64,000 bases of DNA from Staphylococcus cohnii subsp. cohnii (GTDB lineage: Bacteria > Bacillota > Bacilli > Staphylococcales > Staphylococcaceae): the NCBI RefSeq assembly GCF_002902365.1, contig NZ_PPQC01000046.1, positions 62,001 to 126,000 on the forward strand, read 5' to 3'. Every line of letters begins with the position of its first letter. Position 1 is the stretch's first letter. The position numbers and the translations under genes are program-made. Below, in pieces: positions 1-10,243 of the stretch. Below the pieces are notes generated by a model. That model had not been told where the DNA came from and did not search any database. It saw only the letters and a program-made list of their open reading frames with translations.

Positions 1-1419
1 AATCTCATACAAATTAAAGAAATCATTAATTTCACCTAATGGTTTAACAAACGCAATCCAAACAATTACAACAATTGCACCTGAAATCATTCCGCTGACT
101 GCACCAGTACGACTTAAACCTTTCCAATATAAACTCATTAATACAAGTGGTCCAAATGCAGCACCAAAACCTGCCCAAGCGTTACCTACAAGATTTAAAA
201 TTGTATCATTAGGTGACCATGCAATGATAATTGAAACAATTGCAACTAAAACAACTGACATACGTCCCACAAAAACAAATTCCTTTTCATGTTTTTTTGC
301 TGCTTCCTCACCACGGAACAATTTATAAAAATCTTCAGTTAATGAACTTGATGTCACCAATAGTTGTGACGAAATCGTACTCATAATCGCTGCTAAAATA
401 GCTGCAAGTAAGAAACCGCCCACAAGTGGATGGAGCAATATTTGACCCATTAATATAAACAATGTTTCTGGATCCTCAAGTGTTACACCACCACGATTGA
501 CAAATGTAATACCTACAAGACCTACACCAACTGCACCCAGTAAGCTAATTGCCATCCAACCTATGCCAAAACGTCTTGCTGTCGGTAATTGTTTCACTGA
601 TTTAATAGACATAAAACGCACAATAATATGTGGTTGTCCAAAATAACCTAATCCCCAAGCAAAGAATGATATGATACCAATAACCGTTGTACCTTTAAAT
701 AAATCAAGGTTTGTCGGTTTCAAATCTGCCGCTTGCGATAAAGTATCCAATCCACTTAATTGCATCATCGCTACTATTGGTACCATGACCATAGCAATTA
801 ACATGATTACCCCTTGGAAAAAGTCTGTTAACGACACGGCTAAATATCCGCCGAAGAAAGTATACGCAATTACAATAATAGCAACTAATAATAATCCAAA
901 ATGGTAGTTTAAACCAAAAGCACTATCAAATAATTTACCACCTGCAACCATTCCAGAATGAGTATACAGTGTAAAGAACACGACAATAATACCACCTGAT
1001 ATAATTTTAGTCACATTTGATTGATCATCTAAACGATTTCTAAAGAAATCAGGTAATGTTATTGCATCTCCAGCTTTTTCTGTATACACACGTAATCGTG
1101 GGGCTACAACGAGATAATTTATGTATGCACCAATAGTCAGACCGATTGCCAACCATGCAGCTGATAACCCTGTCGTATAAACTTCACCGGGCAATCCCAT
1201 AATCATCCAACCACTCATATCTGATGCTCCAGCAGATAATGCTGTAACATAAGGTCCTATGTTTCTACCACCTAACATATACTCACTGATATTACCTGTC
1301 GCTTGCTTATAACCGTAATATCCAATGACTAATAGCACAACAAAATACGCACCAAGCATAATATATGTCTGCCAGTTTGGATTTACTTGACTCGATAACG
1401 ATGCTCCTAAAGTAAACAT
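1..1419 (-). CDS. putP: Sodium/proline symporter PutP (3' end outside window)
   Basis: The reverse strand reads as one open frame from ATG at 1419 to the window edge, so the C-terminus is missing. The product is a multi-spanning sodium:solute symporter that imports proline with Na+. Seen directly: an N-terminal helix followed by [20 protein letters not shown] and [11 protein letters not shown], then [10 protein letters not shown], an FTLYTHSG segment, [17 protein letters not shown] and [21 protein letters not shown]; these match staphylococcal PutP closely in content and order. The start is preceded by an AAGGGAG ribosome site. The gene is divergent from fbp across about 470 bases. Other SSS-family substrates are possible, but the proline-permease motifs make PutP (or a paralogue) the best call. 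Confidence 0.9.
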   Translation of the reverse strand, partial: MFTLGASLSSQVNPNWQTYIMLGAYFVVLLVIGYYGYKQATGNISEYMLGGRNIGPYVTALSAGASDMSGWMIMGLPGEVYTTGLSAAWLAIGLTIGAYINYLVVAPRLRVYTEKAGDAITLPDFFRNRLDDQSNVTKIISGGIIVVFFTLYTHSGMVAGGKLFDSAFGLNYHFGLLLVAIIVIAYTFFGGYLAVSLTDFFQGVIMLIAMVMVPIVAMMQLSGLDTLSQAADLKPTNLDLFKGTTVIGIISFFAWGLGYFGQPHIIVRFMSIKSVKQLPTARRFGIGWMAISLLGAVGVGLVGITFVNRGGVTLEDPETLFILMGQILLHPLVGGFLLAAILAAIMSTISSQLLVTSSSLTEDFYKLFRGEEAAKKHEKEFVFVGRMSVVLVAIVSIIIAWSPNDTILNLVGNAWAGFGAAFGPLVLMSLYWKGLSRTGAVSGMISGAIVVIVWIAFVKPLGEINDFFNLYEI

Positions 1420-1886
1420 AAAATAAACTCCCTTTGTATAATTTTGTTACATGCACTTATTATACAAAATTTTAAAAATTTTTAAACCGCTATTTAAAAA
1501 ATAGTTTTTGCAAATACATTCCAAATCACCTTCAAAACGCTCAAAACAATTGTTATTAAGCTGTTTTTATCGTTTTAAATAATATGTGTATTTTTACAAT
1601 TATAGAGTTAAATACTTATTTTTCTATTTCAAAAAATGTATGTTCCCTACAACATTTACATTTATATGAGAATTTGTTTATTTGAGTAACATCGTTATTT
1701 TTAACAATTTTACCGCTTTTTTGACAAAAAAATGAAGCCATTTCCATTAATTAAAAGATAGTATAAATAATGTAATCAATACTAGACACTCACCCCAAAA
1801 TTAATGCTACAATATTACACATACAATGGAAACGTTTTATTAAATAGAATGAGTAACAAAACTACCTAATTGGAGTGACATAAATA
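1420..1886. other. Intergenic region between putP and fbp
   Basis: This divergent spacer of 467 bases must hold the promoters of both flanking genes. It is very AT-rich and contains no open frame that I would call a gene. A sequence resembling a catabolite-response element (ATGGAAACGTTTTATT, 1826-1841) lies 45 bases upstream of fbp but misses two conserved positions. I see no riboswitch or strong hairpin here. Confidence 0.5.
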
Positions 1887-3839
1887 ATGCATGATGCAAC
1901 AGAAAAAAGTGTAAAAGAAAAATATTTAGATTTATTATCTCAACAATTTAATAACAGAGAGGAATTAGCAACTGAAATTATAAATCTTGAGTCTATTTTA
2001 GAACTTCCAAAAGGCACGGAACATTTCGTCAGCGACCTACATGGAGAATTCCATGCATTTCAACATGTATTAAGAAATGGTTCAGGAAATGTTCGTTCTA
2101 AAATCAGTGATATATTTCAAGATACTTTGACACGCCAAGAAATAAATGAATTTTCGGCACTTGTATATTATCCAGAAGAAAAATTAAAATTAATTAAAAA
2201 TAGTTTCACCTCAAAAGAGCGCTTAGATGAATGGTATATCACAACGATTAATCGTCTTATCAAATTAGTCACTTATGCTTCTTCTAAATATACACGAACA
2301 AAATTACGCAAAACTTTACCTAAAAATTATATTTTTATAATAGAAGAGTTGTTATATAAAAGTAATAAATATAATAATAAACATTCATATTATCAGACAC
2401 TAATGAATCAAATTATTGAACTCGAACAATCAGATGATCTGATTATCGGTCTGTCCTTTACAATTCAACATCTCGTGGTGAACCATTTACACGTTGTAGG
2501 TGATATTTATGATCGTGGTCCAGAACCTGATAAAATCATGGACACCTTAATTGACTATCCTTCTGTTGATGTACAATGGGGAAATCATGATGTCTTGTGG
2601 ATTGGTGCCTATGCTGGTTCTAAAGTGTGCTTAGCAAATTTACTCAGAATTTGTGCGCGTTATGATAACTTAGACATTATTGAAGATGCTTATGGTATTA
2701 ATTTACGTCCATTATTAACACTTGCTGAAAAATATTATTCAGGTGACAATCCTGCTTTCAAACCTAAAAATGCTGAAGGACTGTCTCAATCCGAAATAGA
2801 ACAAATCACTAAAATTCACCAAGCAATCGCAATCATCCAATTCAAACTAGAAGCACCTATCATTAAGCGTAGACCTAACTTTGAAATGGAAGAACGATTA
2901 GTGTTGGAAAGCATCGACTATGAAAATCATACAGCCACACTTTATGGTAAAACTTATGCTTTAGAACATACTTGTTTCCAAACAATTGATCCAAGCAACC
3001 CTAACGCATTAACTGAAGATGAACACGAAGTAATAGAAAAATTATTATTATCAGTGCAACAATCTGAAAAATTAAAACGTCACATGACATTTTTAATGCA
3101 AAAAGGGAAACTTTACCTTCCTTATAATGGCAATTTGCTAATTCATGGTTGTATTCCTGTGGATGAAAATGGAGAAATGGAATCTATGGTTATTGATGGT
3201 GAAAAATGCTATGGCAGAGATTTGCTTGACCATTTCGAATACTTTGTAAGAGAGGCATTTGACCATAAAGACATACATGATGATCTAGCAACGGATCTTG
3301 TTTGGTATCTATGGACAGGTAAGTATTCGTCCTTATTTGGAAAAAGAGCAATGACAACATTTGAACGTTATTTTATTAATGATAAATCAGCACATAAAGA
3401 AACTAAAAACCCTTATTACTATTTACGTGAAGACGTAAATATGTGCAAAAAAATGTTAAAAGATTTCGGTTTAGATCCAGAAGAAGGACATATAATCAAT
3501 GGCCATACACCAGTTAAAGAAATTGACGGCGAAAACCCAATCAAAGCAAATGGTAAGATGATTGTCATCGACGGTGGATTTTCAAAAGCCTACCAATCTA
3601 CAACTGGTATTGCCGGCTATACTTTACTCTATAATTCTTTTGGAATGCAGCTTGTAGCACACCAACACTTTAATTCTAAAAAACATGTCTTGCTCAATGG
3701 GGCTGACGAGCTTTCTATAAGACGCGTGGTAGACAAAGAGTTAAAACGTAAAAAAATACGTGATACTAATACTGGTAAAGATATACAAGAAAAAATTGAT
3801 GTGTTAAAAGTATTGATGCATGACCGATTTGTCAACTAA
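1887..3839 (+). CDS. fbp: Fructose-1,6-bisphosphatase class III
   Basis: This gluconeogenic enzyme hydrolyses fructose 1,6-bisphosphate to fructose 6-phosphate. The 650-residue product has the size of the Firmicutes class III family (S. aureus Fbp is about 654). It carries the calcineurin-like phosphoesterase metal motifs in order: FVSDLHGE near residue 48, [10 protein letters not shown] near 205, WGNHD near 230 and INGHTPV in the last quarter, followed by [10 protein letters not shown]. The ATG at 1887 is preceded by GGAGTGACATAAATA, a normal Shine-Dalgarno sequence. The gene is monocistronic: a putP gene diverges upstream and hairpins follow at 3908 and 4011. No frameshift or missing motif is seen. 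Confidence 0.97.
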   Translation: MHDATEKSVKEKYLDLLSQQFNNREELATEIINLESILELPKGTEHFVSDLHGEFHAFQHVLRNGSGNVRSKISDIFQDTLTRQEINEFSALVYYPEEKLKLIKNSFTSKERLDEWYITTINRLIKLVTYASSKYTRTKLRKTLPKNYIFIIEELLYKSNKYNNKHSYYQTLMNQIIELEQSDDLIIGLSFTIQHLVVNHLHVVGDIYDRGPEPDKIMDTLIDYPSVDVQWGNHDVLWIGAYAGSKVCLANLLRICARYDNLDIIEDAYGINLRPLLTLAEKYYSGDNPAFKPKNAEGLSQSEIEQITKIHQAIAIIQFKLEAPIIKRRPNFEMEERLVLESIDYENHTATLYGKTYALEHTCFQTIDPSNPNALTEDEHEVIEKLLLSVQQSEKLKRHMTFLMQKGKLYLPYNGNLLIHGCIPVDENGEMESMVIDGEKCYGRDLLDHFEYFVREAFDHKDIHDDLATDLVWYLWTGKYSSLFGKRAMTTFERYFINDKSAHKETKNPYYYLREDVNMCKKMLKDFGLDPEEGHIINGHTPVKEIDGENPIKANGKMIVIDGGFSKAYQSTTGIAGYTLLYNSFGMQLVAHQHFNSKKHVLLNGADELSIRRVVDKELKRKKIRDTNTGKDIQEKIDVLKVLMHDRFVN

Positions 3840-3907
3840 TTTTATCCATGACTTCTTCATAAAATGATAATGAAATGATGCAGTATTCAGTGACTAAAAG
3901 TTCAAAA

Positions 3908-3935
3908 AAACAACGCGGCGAATGCTACGTTGTTT
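3908..3935 (+). terminator. Weak hairpin after fbp
   Basis: AAACAACG (3908-3915) pairs with CGTTGTTT (3928-3935) about 70 bases after the fbp stop. No long T run follows, so it would be a weak terminator or a 3' stabilising hairpin. Confidence 0.4.
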
Positions 3936-4010
3936 CATAAAAATATAGAAAACGACAATATTTATAAACGCCGTTCTCTTAAATTGTAAACTTAATCAAA
4001 GCACCATTTT

Positions 4011-4058
4011 CTAGGCTGTTAATCCCTAAATTCCATGGGTATGCAGCCTAGTTTTTTT
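4011..4058 (+). terminator. Rho-independent terminator downstream of fbp
   Basis: CTAGGCTG (4011-4018) pairs with CAGCCTAG (4044-4051), followed by seven T residues. The loop could form a smaller CCC/GGG pairing. The polarity fits termination of plus-strand transcription from fbp, although it lies 170 bases after the stop codon, so the fbp message would have a long 3' untranslated region or a separate short transcript could end here. Confidence 0.75.
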
Positions 4059-4254
4059 AGGTTCTGCCTTTATGAATATTTTCAATTTGTTTACTCAACC
4101 TTAGAGCTGTTCCGTTCTCTCAAAAAATACAAATGTATATATGATATGAACTTTATGATTTATTTCTCGTTTCGTTTAAGATAAAATAAATCATTGTGAT
4201 GTTTATTAAATAAGTATGATTACCATATGTATGGCAAGAAAGGATTCCAATTAT

Positions 4255-5316
4255 ATGTCTAGTTTAAAAGAAAGTATCATCGTTGCTTTTGCGTTTGTAG
4301 GTGTTGTTGTGGGTGCCGGCTTTGCGACGGGCCAAGAAATTTTCCAATTTTTTACTAGCAATGGTAAATTTAGTGTTTTAGGCGTTATTATCACCGGATT
4401 TATCATTACCATAGCTGGTGTATTTGTATTAAATACAGGCTACCGATTGCGTTCACACAGCCATACTGAGCCCATAAAGTTTTACCTACCTCGAACAATT
4501 GCGACAATTTTTGATATGATTTTAACACTGTTTTTACTTGCATTAGCTATGATAATGACAGCTGGTGGCGTTTCAACGATTCATGAAAATTTTGATATAC
4601 CTTATGCTATTAGCGCTTTGATTTTAGTCATTATTATCTTGGCTACTTTATGCTTAAAATTTGATCGTTTAATCACTGTTTTAGGCATGGTTACACCATT
4701 TTTAATTATTATTGTATCAATAATTGCTATTTATTATTTCACTACTGGAAGTTTTGACTTTGATTCAGCGTCGCAATATGCCAATAGTGGCACACGTACA
4801 GATAAATGGTGGTGGTTTGATGCAATTAATTATGGCAGTTTGCAAGTTGCAGCTGCGTTTAGTTTTCTTTCTGTTATGGGGGGACGTATAAAATCTGAAA
4901 AGGCAACATATTTAGGTGGTATTTTAGGTGGCATGGTCATAACGTTTTTATTATTAATGTTAAACCTTGGTATGGTCACAGAATTTACAAAAATAACAAA
5001 TGTAGCGTTACCGTCACTATTATTGGCAAAACAAATTTCACCTGTGATTGGTCATTTTATGGCCATTATCATGGTATTAGTGATTTATAATACAGTTGTG
5101 GGATTAATGTATGCATTTGCCTCTCGTTTCACAGAACCGTATAAACAAAATTATTATATTTTAATTATAATTATTGCAATTATTACATTTGCTACTACGT
5201 TTGTCGGTTTTATTGAGTTAATTGGAAAAGTATTTCCATTGATGGGACTCTTTGGTTTTATTTTGTTAATTCCTATATTAATCAAAGGTATCTTTTATAA
5301 ATCACATTCATCATAA
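4255..5316 (+). CDS. YkvI-type amino-acid-like membrane transporter
   Basis: This is an integral membrane protein of about 353 residues with 10-11 predicted helices. It opens with the glycine-rich first helix VGVVVGAGFATGQEIFQFF, characteristic of the YkvI family, which is distantly related to LeuT-fold transporters; the substrate is unknown. The start at 4255 (MSSLKES) is chosen because AAGAAAGGA precedes it, whereas the in-frame ATG at 4216 would add 13 poorly supported residues. A second member of the family, with the same GSGFATGQE-type first helix, lies at 40218. It stands alone between the fbp terminator and a bidirectional hairpin. Function beyond membrane transport is not determined. 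Confidence 0.8.
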   Translation: MSSLKESIIVAFAFVGVVVGAGFATGQEIFQFFTSNGKFSVLGVIITGFIITIAGVFVLNTGYRLRSHSHTEPIKFYLPRTIATIFDMILTLFLLALAMIMTAGGVSTIHENFDIPYAISALILVIIILATLCLKFDRLITVLGMVTPFLIIIVSIIAIYYFTTGSFDFDSASQYANSGTRTDKWWWFDAINYGSLQVAAAFSFLSVMGGRIKSEKATYLGGILGGMVITFLLLMLNLGMVTEFTKITNVALPSLLLAKQISPVIGHFMAIIMVLVIYNTVVGLMYAFASRFTEPYKQNYYILIIIIAIITFATTFVGFIELIGKVFPLMGLFGFILLIPILIKGIFYKSHSS

Positions 5317-5319
5317 CAA

Positions 5320-5386
5320 AAACCTCTAGACGAGAGTTTCAATATTATCATCATTCAATCATAATATTGAGTTGGTCTAGAGGTTT
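5320..5386. terminator. Bidirectional terminator between convergent genes
   Basis: AAACCTCTAGA (5320-5330) pairs with TCTAGAGGTTT (5376-5386), with a second nested stem TCAATATTAT/ATAATATTGA inside the loop. A-rich and T-rich flanks serve both strands: the YkvI-type gene from the left and mhqD from the right. Confidence 0.85.
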
Positions 5387-5439
5387 TTTATTTTGCTATC
5401 GCAGCACTTACATATCATTATATCTAATTAAATTGTTAT

Positions 5440-6036
5440 TTATTCATCTTCTAATAATGATTGGCCCGCAATAATGCCTTCACGTGTCAACTCGTGACTA
5501 TTCACCCATATTTGTTTAACTGTTGCGCCAGCTTGATTAAAGATATCAATCACATGTTGACTATCCTGAACAGAAACGATAGGGTCATTTTCACCCATTG
5601 ATAATAATACCTTAGAATTGGATAAATCTTTGTCATTTACTGACTCTAAAGGATATAAAGGTGCGTAAAGTAGTGCTTTGTTAAATGAAATATCTGGGTG
5701 TAACATCATGCTTATCGCAATATTAGAACCATTAGAGAAGCCTACTGGTATAGCTTGGGTCAAATCAAAATGATACGTTTTAGCCGCTTCTTTTAAAAAT
5801 CGTATTAAATTGTTTGTTCTATATTTCAAATCTTCAACATCATATTGTCCTTCACCATATCTCTTGAAGAAACGATTCATACCATTTTCCGAAACTTCTC
5901 CTCTTACACTTAGTACATTATAACTTGCATTTAATGCTTGTGCTAAAGGTAAAAGATCATGTTCATCTCCACCTGTGCCATGTAATAAAATAAAAGTTGG
6001 ACCGTTTAAATCACCTTGTTTAAAAATGTGTTCCAT
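5440..6036 (-). CDS. mhqD: MhqD-type alpha/beta hydrolase (carboxylesterase)
   Basis: The 198-residue product belongs to the phospholipase/carboxylesterase family of alpha/beta hydrolases. Visible catalytic elements are the oxyanion segment LLHGTGGDE, nucleophile Ser101 in GFSNG, Asp151 in GENDP and His181 near the C-terminus. The gene follows two ring-cleaving dioxygenase genes in the same direction, 26 bases after the nearer one, and matches the MhqE-MhqD arrangement of the MhqR regulon in Bacillus and S. aureus, which responds to quinones. The presumed role is hydrolysis of ring-cleavage or electrophile-derived products; the physiological substrate is not known. Confidence 0.88.
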   Translation of the reverse strand: MEHIFKQGDLNGPTFILLHGTGGDEHDLLPLAQALNASYNVLSVRGEVSENGMNRFFKRYGEGQYDVEDLKYRTNNLIRFLKEAAKTYHFDLTQAIPVGFSNGSNIAISMMLHPDISFNKALLYAPLYPLESVNDKDLSNSKVLLSMGENDPIVSVQDSQHVIDIFNQAGATVKQIWVNSHELTREGIIAGQSLLEDE

Positions 6037-6062
6037 TATTTATCATCTCCTTTTTAATATAC

Positions 6063-6968
6063 TTATATTCGAATAGGTGGTAATAATTTCAATAATGCTT
6101 CTCTTTGTTCCTCATATTGTGGCGGTAACATAAGATGTGTACCCAAGTCTTCAAATCGTTCATCTATCGTAAATCCTGGTCCTTCAGTAGCAAACTCAAA
6201 AATAATGCCACCACGTTCTTTCATGTAAATAGCATTAAAATAATTGCGATCTTTCACTTCCGTTACATGATAGCCCTTGTCTTTCATTTTCATTTGCCAA
6301 GCTTTGTGTTCCTCATCATTAGGTACTGACCATGCAATATGATGCACGACACCAACACCCCATCGTACACGCACATCGGTAACTTCTTTTTGAACTATCA
6401 CATGGTGTCGCCATTCTCCTTTAGTTTCAAGGTGAATATGACGCTCATTTTCATCTATTAGCTCTAACCCCATATCCTCATTTAATGTTCGTACTGTTTG
6501 ATATGGCTCAATTGATAGCATGCTAACACCATGAAAACCTATAATATTTTCTCGACTATCGTACGTATGCGCTTCATCAGCTTCCACAAGTGCTAATGGT
6601 AACGCATGTGTATCTGAAAATTCGACCGTAGCTTTATTAAATAATTGTGTTCTCGCAGTTTCTATCCCATGTGATTGCAAATGTTTTTCCCAATCTTCCA
6701 ATGATCCTTTAGGCACTCGAAATGCTATACGTTGAACCTGACCAGAACCGATACGTCCTTTATAATTGTTGGGCCAATTAAAAAATGTCAATATTGTTCC
6801 ATTATCCACATTGCCATTCGCAAAATATAGATGGTACGTGGAAGGATCATCAAAATTCACTGTTTTCTTAATTAATTTTAAATTGAGTATATTTCTATAA
6901 AATTGAATATTCTCTTCTGGATTACCTACAATCGCCGAAATATGATGAATATGACTAATATCTTCCAT
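6063..6968 (-). CDS. mhqE: VOC-superfamily ring-cleaving dioxygenase (MhqE/MhqO-like)
   Basis: The 301-residue protein has two vicinal-oxygen-chelate modules. Each starts with a metal-ligand His segment (HIHHISAIVG at the N-terminus, VVHHIAWSVP near residue 206), and a Glu-bearing strand (IIFEFATEGPG) lies near residue 260, as in thiol-independent ring-cleaving dioxygenases. It would open hydroquinone or catechol rings to detoxify quinones. It is a diverged paralogue of the next gene upstream (7021-7983), with the same overall order and a shared DGPGF/EGPGF motif before a C-terminal LPP segment. GAGGG precedes the ATG. It shares a probable transcript with mhqD. Which of the two paralogues is orthologous to S. 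aureus MhqE is not decided here. Confidence 0.82.
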   Translation of the reverse strand: MEDISHIHHISAIVGNPEENIQFYRNILNLKLIKKTVNFDDPSTYHLYFANGNVDNGTILTFFNWPNNYKGRIGSGQVQRIAFRVPKGSLEDWEKHLQSHGIETARTQLFNKATVEFSDTHALPLALVEADEAHTYDSRENIIGFHGVSMLSIEPYQTVRTLNEDMGLELIDENERHIHLETKGEWRHHVIVQKEVTDVRVRWGVGVVHHIAWSVPNDEEHKAWQMKMKDKGYHVTEVKDRNYFNAIYMKERGGIIFEFATEGPGFTIDERFEDLGTHLMLPPQYEEQREALLKLLPPIRI

Positions 6969-7020
6969 AAAATAACTACCCTCTCACTTTTTAATATTAA
7001 GATTTAAGCAATCTCACAAT

Positions 7021-7983
7021 TTAATGTGAACGTCTTGTATCAAATGGACGCACTTCTGATTCTATATAATCACGTTTTTCTTCTAAAAATGGTGGTAATG
7101 CAAGGCTTTCGCCCAATGTTTCATATGGTTCATCTCCCATAAATCCAGGTCCATCTGTAGAAACTTCAATCAAAATATGACCAATACGTGCATATAATGC
7201 TTCAAAATAAAATCTATCTACTAAGCCTGAGTTACCAATACCATACTGTTCATATTTTTCTAACCATTTAGATATTGCCTCATGATCTTTTAATCTGAAT
7301 GAAACATGATGCACTTCACCATAACCTTGTCTTGCTTCTGGTCCAGTTGCATCTTTTCTTAAAAAGACTTGGCCACCATTACCACCTTCACCTACTTCTA
7401 ATACTGCAACGTTTTCTTCTTCTATAATTGTTGTCATACCAAATATATCTTCTAAAATCTTTTTAAAGTCTTCAAAATAACTAACAGTTATTTCAATTGG
7501 GCCTAGACCATAAATCGCTTTATCTGTTGGTACTGGGCCTTCTTTCCATGGTTGACCAGCTGCCACACCTTTATTGTTTTCATCTGAGATTAATTGATAA
7601 CTTTGTCCATCTGCTTCTTCAAAAGGCAATACCTTTTTACCAAATAATGTTTGAATGCCTTCATGTTTAATATTATATTCATTAAATCTTTGTTCATAAT
7701 ATGCTAACGCAGCATCATCAGGCACACGAAATGACGGACGTGTAATTGAATTTGTACCAGAATGCCCTTGAGGAACATTAGGAAAATCAAAAAATGTCAT
7801 ATCTGTACCTGGAGAACCAACATCATCTGCAAAGAATGTATGATAAGTATATATATCATCTTGGTTTACAGTCTTTTTCACAAGTCTCATTCCTAATACT
7901 TCAGTAAAAAATTTATAGTTTCGTTCAGCATCATCTGTGATTGCTGTTACATGGTGTATTCCTAATAATTGAGTGTTTGTCAT
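7021..7983 (-). CDS. mhqO: VOC-superfamily ring-cleaving dioxygenase (MhqO/MhqE-like)
   Basis: The 320-residue product is a two-module glyoxalase-fold dioxygenase. Metal-binding segments are LGIHHVTAIT at the start, EVHHVSFRLK near residue 224 and ILIEVSTDGPGF near 272. It is expected to cleave hydroquinone-type rings in the MhqR electrophile response. AAAGGAG precedes the ATG. A palindrome matching the one before mhqR lies 25-44 bases upstream (8008-8027), so this gene and the two that follow (6968-5440) probably start at their own MhqR-controlled promoter rather than depending only on mhqR read-through. The symbol is provisional because the two tandem paralogues could carry either name. Confidence 0.83.
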   Translation of the reverse strand: MTNTQLLGIHHVTAITDDAERNYKFFTEVLGMRLVKKTVNQDDIYTYHTFFADDVGSPGTDMTFFDFPNVPQGHSGTNSITRPSFRVPDDAALAYYEQRFNEYNIKHEGIQTLFGKKVLPFEEADGQSYQLISDENNKGVAAGQPWKEGPVPTDKAIYGLGPIEITVSYFEDFKKILEDIFGMTTIIEEENVAVLEVGEGGNGGQVFLRKDATGPEARQGYGEVHHVSFRLKDHEAISKWLEKYEQYGIGNSGLVDRFYFEALYARIGHILIEVSTDGPGFMGDEPYETLGESLALPPFLEEKRDYIESEVRPFDTRRSH

Positions 7984-8007
7984 AATAAAACTCCTTTTTC
8001 CATTATA

Positions 8008-8027
8008 TTTATCTCGATTTCGAAGTA
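8008..8027. promoter_or_regulatory. MhqR operator candidate upstream of the dioxygenase genes
   Basis: TTTATCTCGATTTCGAAGTA is an imperfect inverted repeat in the 67-base gap between mhqR and the first dioxygenase gene. Read in the opposite orientation to the site at 8505-8530 it shares the core TTTATCTCGA-two bases-TCGAARTAA. It resembles the published MhqR operator of S. aureus, as I recall it. Binding is inferred, not shown. Confidence 0.7.
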
Positions 8028-8050
8028 ATTTTGAATAAAATTTTTAAGTG

Positions 8051-8488
8051 CTACGACTTATTGATAGGTTGAGCACTTAATTTTTTTAAAGCTTGTTGCA
8101 ATGTTGCTAATTCTTCGTTTGACAATACTGAGAAAGTTGATTCTAACGTAGCTGCATGTTCTGGAAATATATCATTCATCAATGCATGTCCTTCTTCTGT
8201 AATTGAAGCATTCGTTACGCGCTTATCTTGTATATTTCGAATTCTTACTACATATCCTTTTGCTTCTAACTTATCAACGACATAAGTGATACTGCTACTC
8301 GCAATTAAAACTCTGTCACCAATACGTTGTATCGGCTGATCACCTTTATTATATAATAACTCTAAAACTGCAAACTCCGTTATATTCAAACCATAACGTT
8401 GAATATCATTTCTGACGATTTGTTCTAAATGATCTACGGTTCGATTTAAACCAATAAAGATATTCAATGACTCTTTAGTACGATTCAT
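8051..8488 (-). CDS. mhqR: MarR-family repressor MhqR
   Basis: A winged-helix MarR-family regulator of 145 residues. The DNA-binding part is visible as [19 protein letters not shown], then [21 protein letters not shown] and the wing [14 protein letters not shown]. In S. aureus, MhqR represses the mhqRED genes and is inactivated by quinones. I choose ATG 8488 ([11 protein letters not shown]) because it matches the family N-terminus and has GGTGAT just before it; a longer TTG start at 8506 is possible but would overlap the operator. It is divergent from the aldehyde dehydrogenase gene and head of the dioxygenase/hydrolase cluster. It has no upstream cysteine-rich tail. Confidence 0.88.
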   Translation of the reverse strand: MNRTKESLNIFIGLNRTVDHLEQIVRNDIQRYGLNITEFAVLELLYNKGDQPIQRIGDRVLIASSSITYVVDKLEAKGYVVRIRNIQDKRVTNASITEEGHALMNDIFPEHAATLESTFSVLSNEELATLQQALKKLSAQPINKS

Positions 8489-8504
8489 TGCATCACCAAC
8501 TTTC

Positions 8505-8530
8505 AATTTATTTCGATTTCGAGATAAATT
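8505..8530. promoter_or_regulatory. MhqR operator candidate upstream of mhqR (autoregulation)
   Basis: A nearly perfect palindrome centred near 8517, with half-sites AATTTATYTCGA around a central AAT/ATT, lies directly before the mhqR start. The same core recurs at 8008-8027. Position over the start region fits autorepression. Confidence 0.75.
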
Positions 8531-8680
8531 ATAATACCCTTTTGAACATAAGTCAACACATTAAGTATAAAAAATATACTAACATCCGATTACTTAACAA
8601 AACCAAAGTTTTATGATTATTTCTCAAACCGTTTCTTCTGCTCAAATAAGTGGTATATATAATAGTGTGGAGGTGTCGTA

Positions 8681-10104
8681 ATGAATAAATTATTTATAAA
8701 CAACCAATTTGTAGAAAGTGAGTCTAATGACACAATGAATGTCATTAATCCTGCGACAGAAGAAATCATAGACACAATTACATTTGCGACTAAAGACGAA
8801 GTAAATTCAGCTGTGGAAAATCTAAACATGCACAATTAGAATGGGAAAAGGTCCCTCAACCAACACGTGCTGACCATGTAAAAATGCTAATTCCGTTATT
8901 AGAAGAACATAAAGAAAAAATTGCAAAATTATATGTTCAAGAACAAGGTAAAACACTCAATTCAGCAATCGGTGAAATAAACAAGGCAATACACTTTATA
9001 GATTATATGACAAGTCAAAGTATGAATAGCAAAGGTGAAGTGATTCAAAATAGTCGTGAAAATGAGACGATACAATTAACTAAAAAACCTATTGGTGTGA
9101 CAGCAGGTATCGTACCATGGAATGCACCCATCATGGTATTAATGAGAAAGGTCATTCCTGCTATAATCTCAGGTTGTTCTGTAACAATAAAACCTAGTGA
9201 AGAAACATCATTAGTAACTTTAAAAATTGCAGAATTGTTCCGACAATCAACGATTCCTGCGGGTCTTATTCAAATTGTTCCTGGTAAAGGAGAAACGGTA
9301 GGTACACAATTAGCAGAACATCCAGATATACAATTAATATCAATCACAGGTAGTATGCGCGCGGGTAAGTCCGTTTATGCCAAAAGTGCCCAAACGGTTA
9401 AAAAAGTTAATCTTGAACTTGGCGGTAATGCGCCTGTAATAGTGACACCAAATGCCAATTTAAATAAGGCAGTTGATTACATTGTGGCTGCTAGAATTAA
9501 TAACGCAGGACAAGTATGTACTTGTCCTGAACGCATCTTTGTTCATCATGATATTCACGAAACTTTCATTAACAAACTAAAAGATAAAATGGAGACTTTA
9601 AATGTAGGCGATCCATTCGATGATCAAACTGATTTCGGTGCAATTATCAATCAAAAACAATTAGCAAGCATAGATGAAAAAGTTCAAAAGGCAATTCAAA
9701 ATGGGGCTCAATTAATTACAGGTGGCAGCATCATAAATCGTTCTGGTTATTTTTATGAACCAACGATTTTAGACCAAGTTAATCCAGACGACGAAGCTTT
9801 TAAAGAAGAAATTTTCGGCCCTGTACTACCTATAATTAAATATTCTGATTTTGAAGCAGCTATTGAACACGCCAATCACACAAATGCCGGTTTATCATCT
9901 TATATATTTTCAGAAGATTTAAAAGAAGTAATGACAGCAACTGAACGTCTTAAATTTGGTGAGGTTTATGCAAATTGTGAAGCAGAAGAAGTTGTGAATG
10001 GATATCATGCTGGTTGGAGAGAGTCAGGTATTGGAGGCGCTGATGGTATTCGTGGGCTTGAAGAATATTATAATACAACAGTGTCTTACATCAGATATGA
10101 TTAA
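8681..10104 (+). pseudogene. Aldehyde dehydrogenase, frameshifted near codon 46
   Basis: An NAD(P)-dependent aldehyde dehydrogenase of about 474 residues is split by one missing base. The first frame starts at ATG 8681 behind GGAGGTG and reads 52 codons to a TAG at 8837-8839; the rest (VPQPTRADHVKML onward) continues in another frame. Adding one A to the A-run at 8817-8820 restores a continuous product. Downstream features are intact: GIVPWNAP, the LELGGNAP glutamate motif, catalytic Cys in GQVCTCPERIF and FGPVLPI. An internal start near 8884 would lack part of the cofactor-binding domain. It resembles staphylococcal AldA-type enzymes; the substrate is unknown. It may be a true pseudogene or an indel error. 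Confidence 0.8.
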
Positions 10105-10193
10105 TAATGTTAATTATTGAAAAATACAAAACATGTTGAAATGACTAAATGTATATTAAAAAACGATGATGGTACTTTCTATCACAAAATCAA

Positions 10194-10228
10194 AAGAGGT
10201 TGGGACAAATTTTTTGTCTCAACCTCTT
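10194..10228. terminator. Bidirectional terminator between aldehyde dehydrogenase and zinc lipoprotein genes
   Basis: AAGAGGTTGGGACAAA pairs with TTTGTCTCAACCTCTT around a short T-rich loop (10194-10228) between two convergent genes. Confidence 0.8.
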
Positions 10229-10243
10229 ATCTTTATATTAAAA

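Noticed and set aside
1826..1841. cre-like sequence upstream of fbp
   Set aside because: ATGGAAACGTTTTATT misses two conserved consensus positions, so it is not called.
3629..3835. Antisense frame inside fbp
   Set aside because: Lies wholly within a well-supported gene in the other direction and has no motifs.
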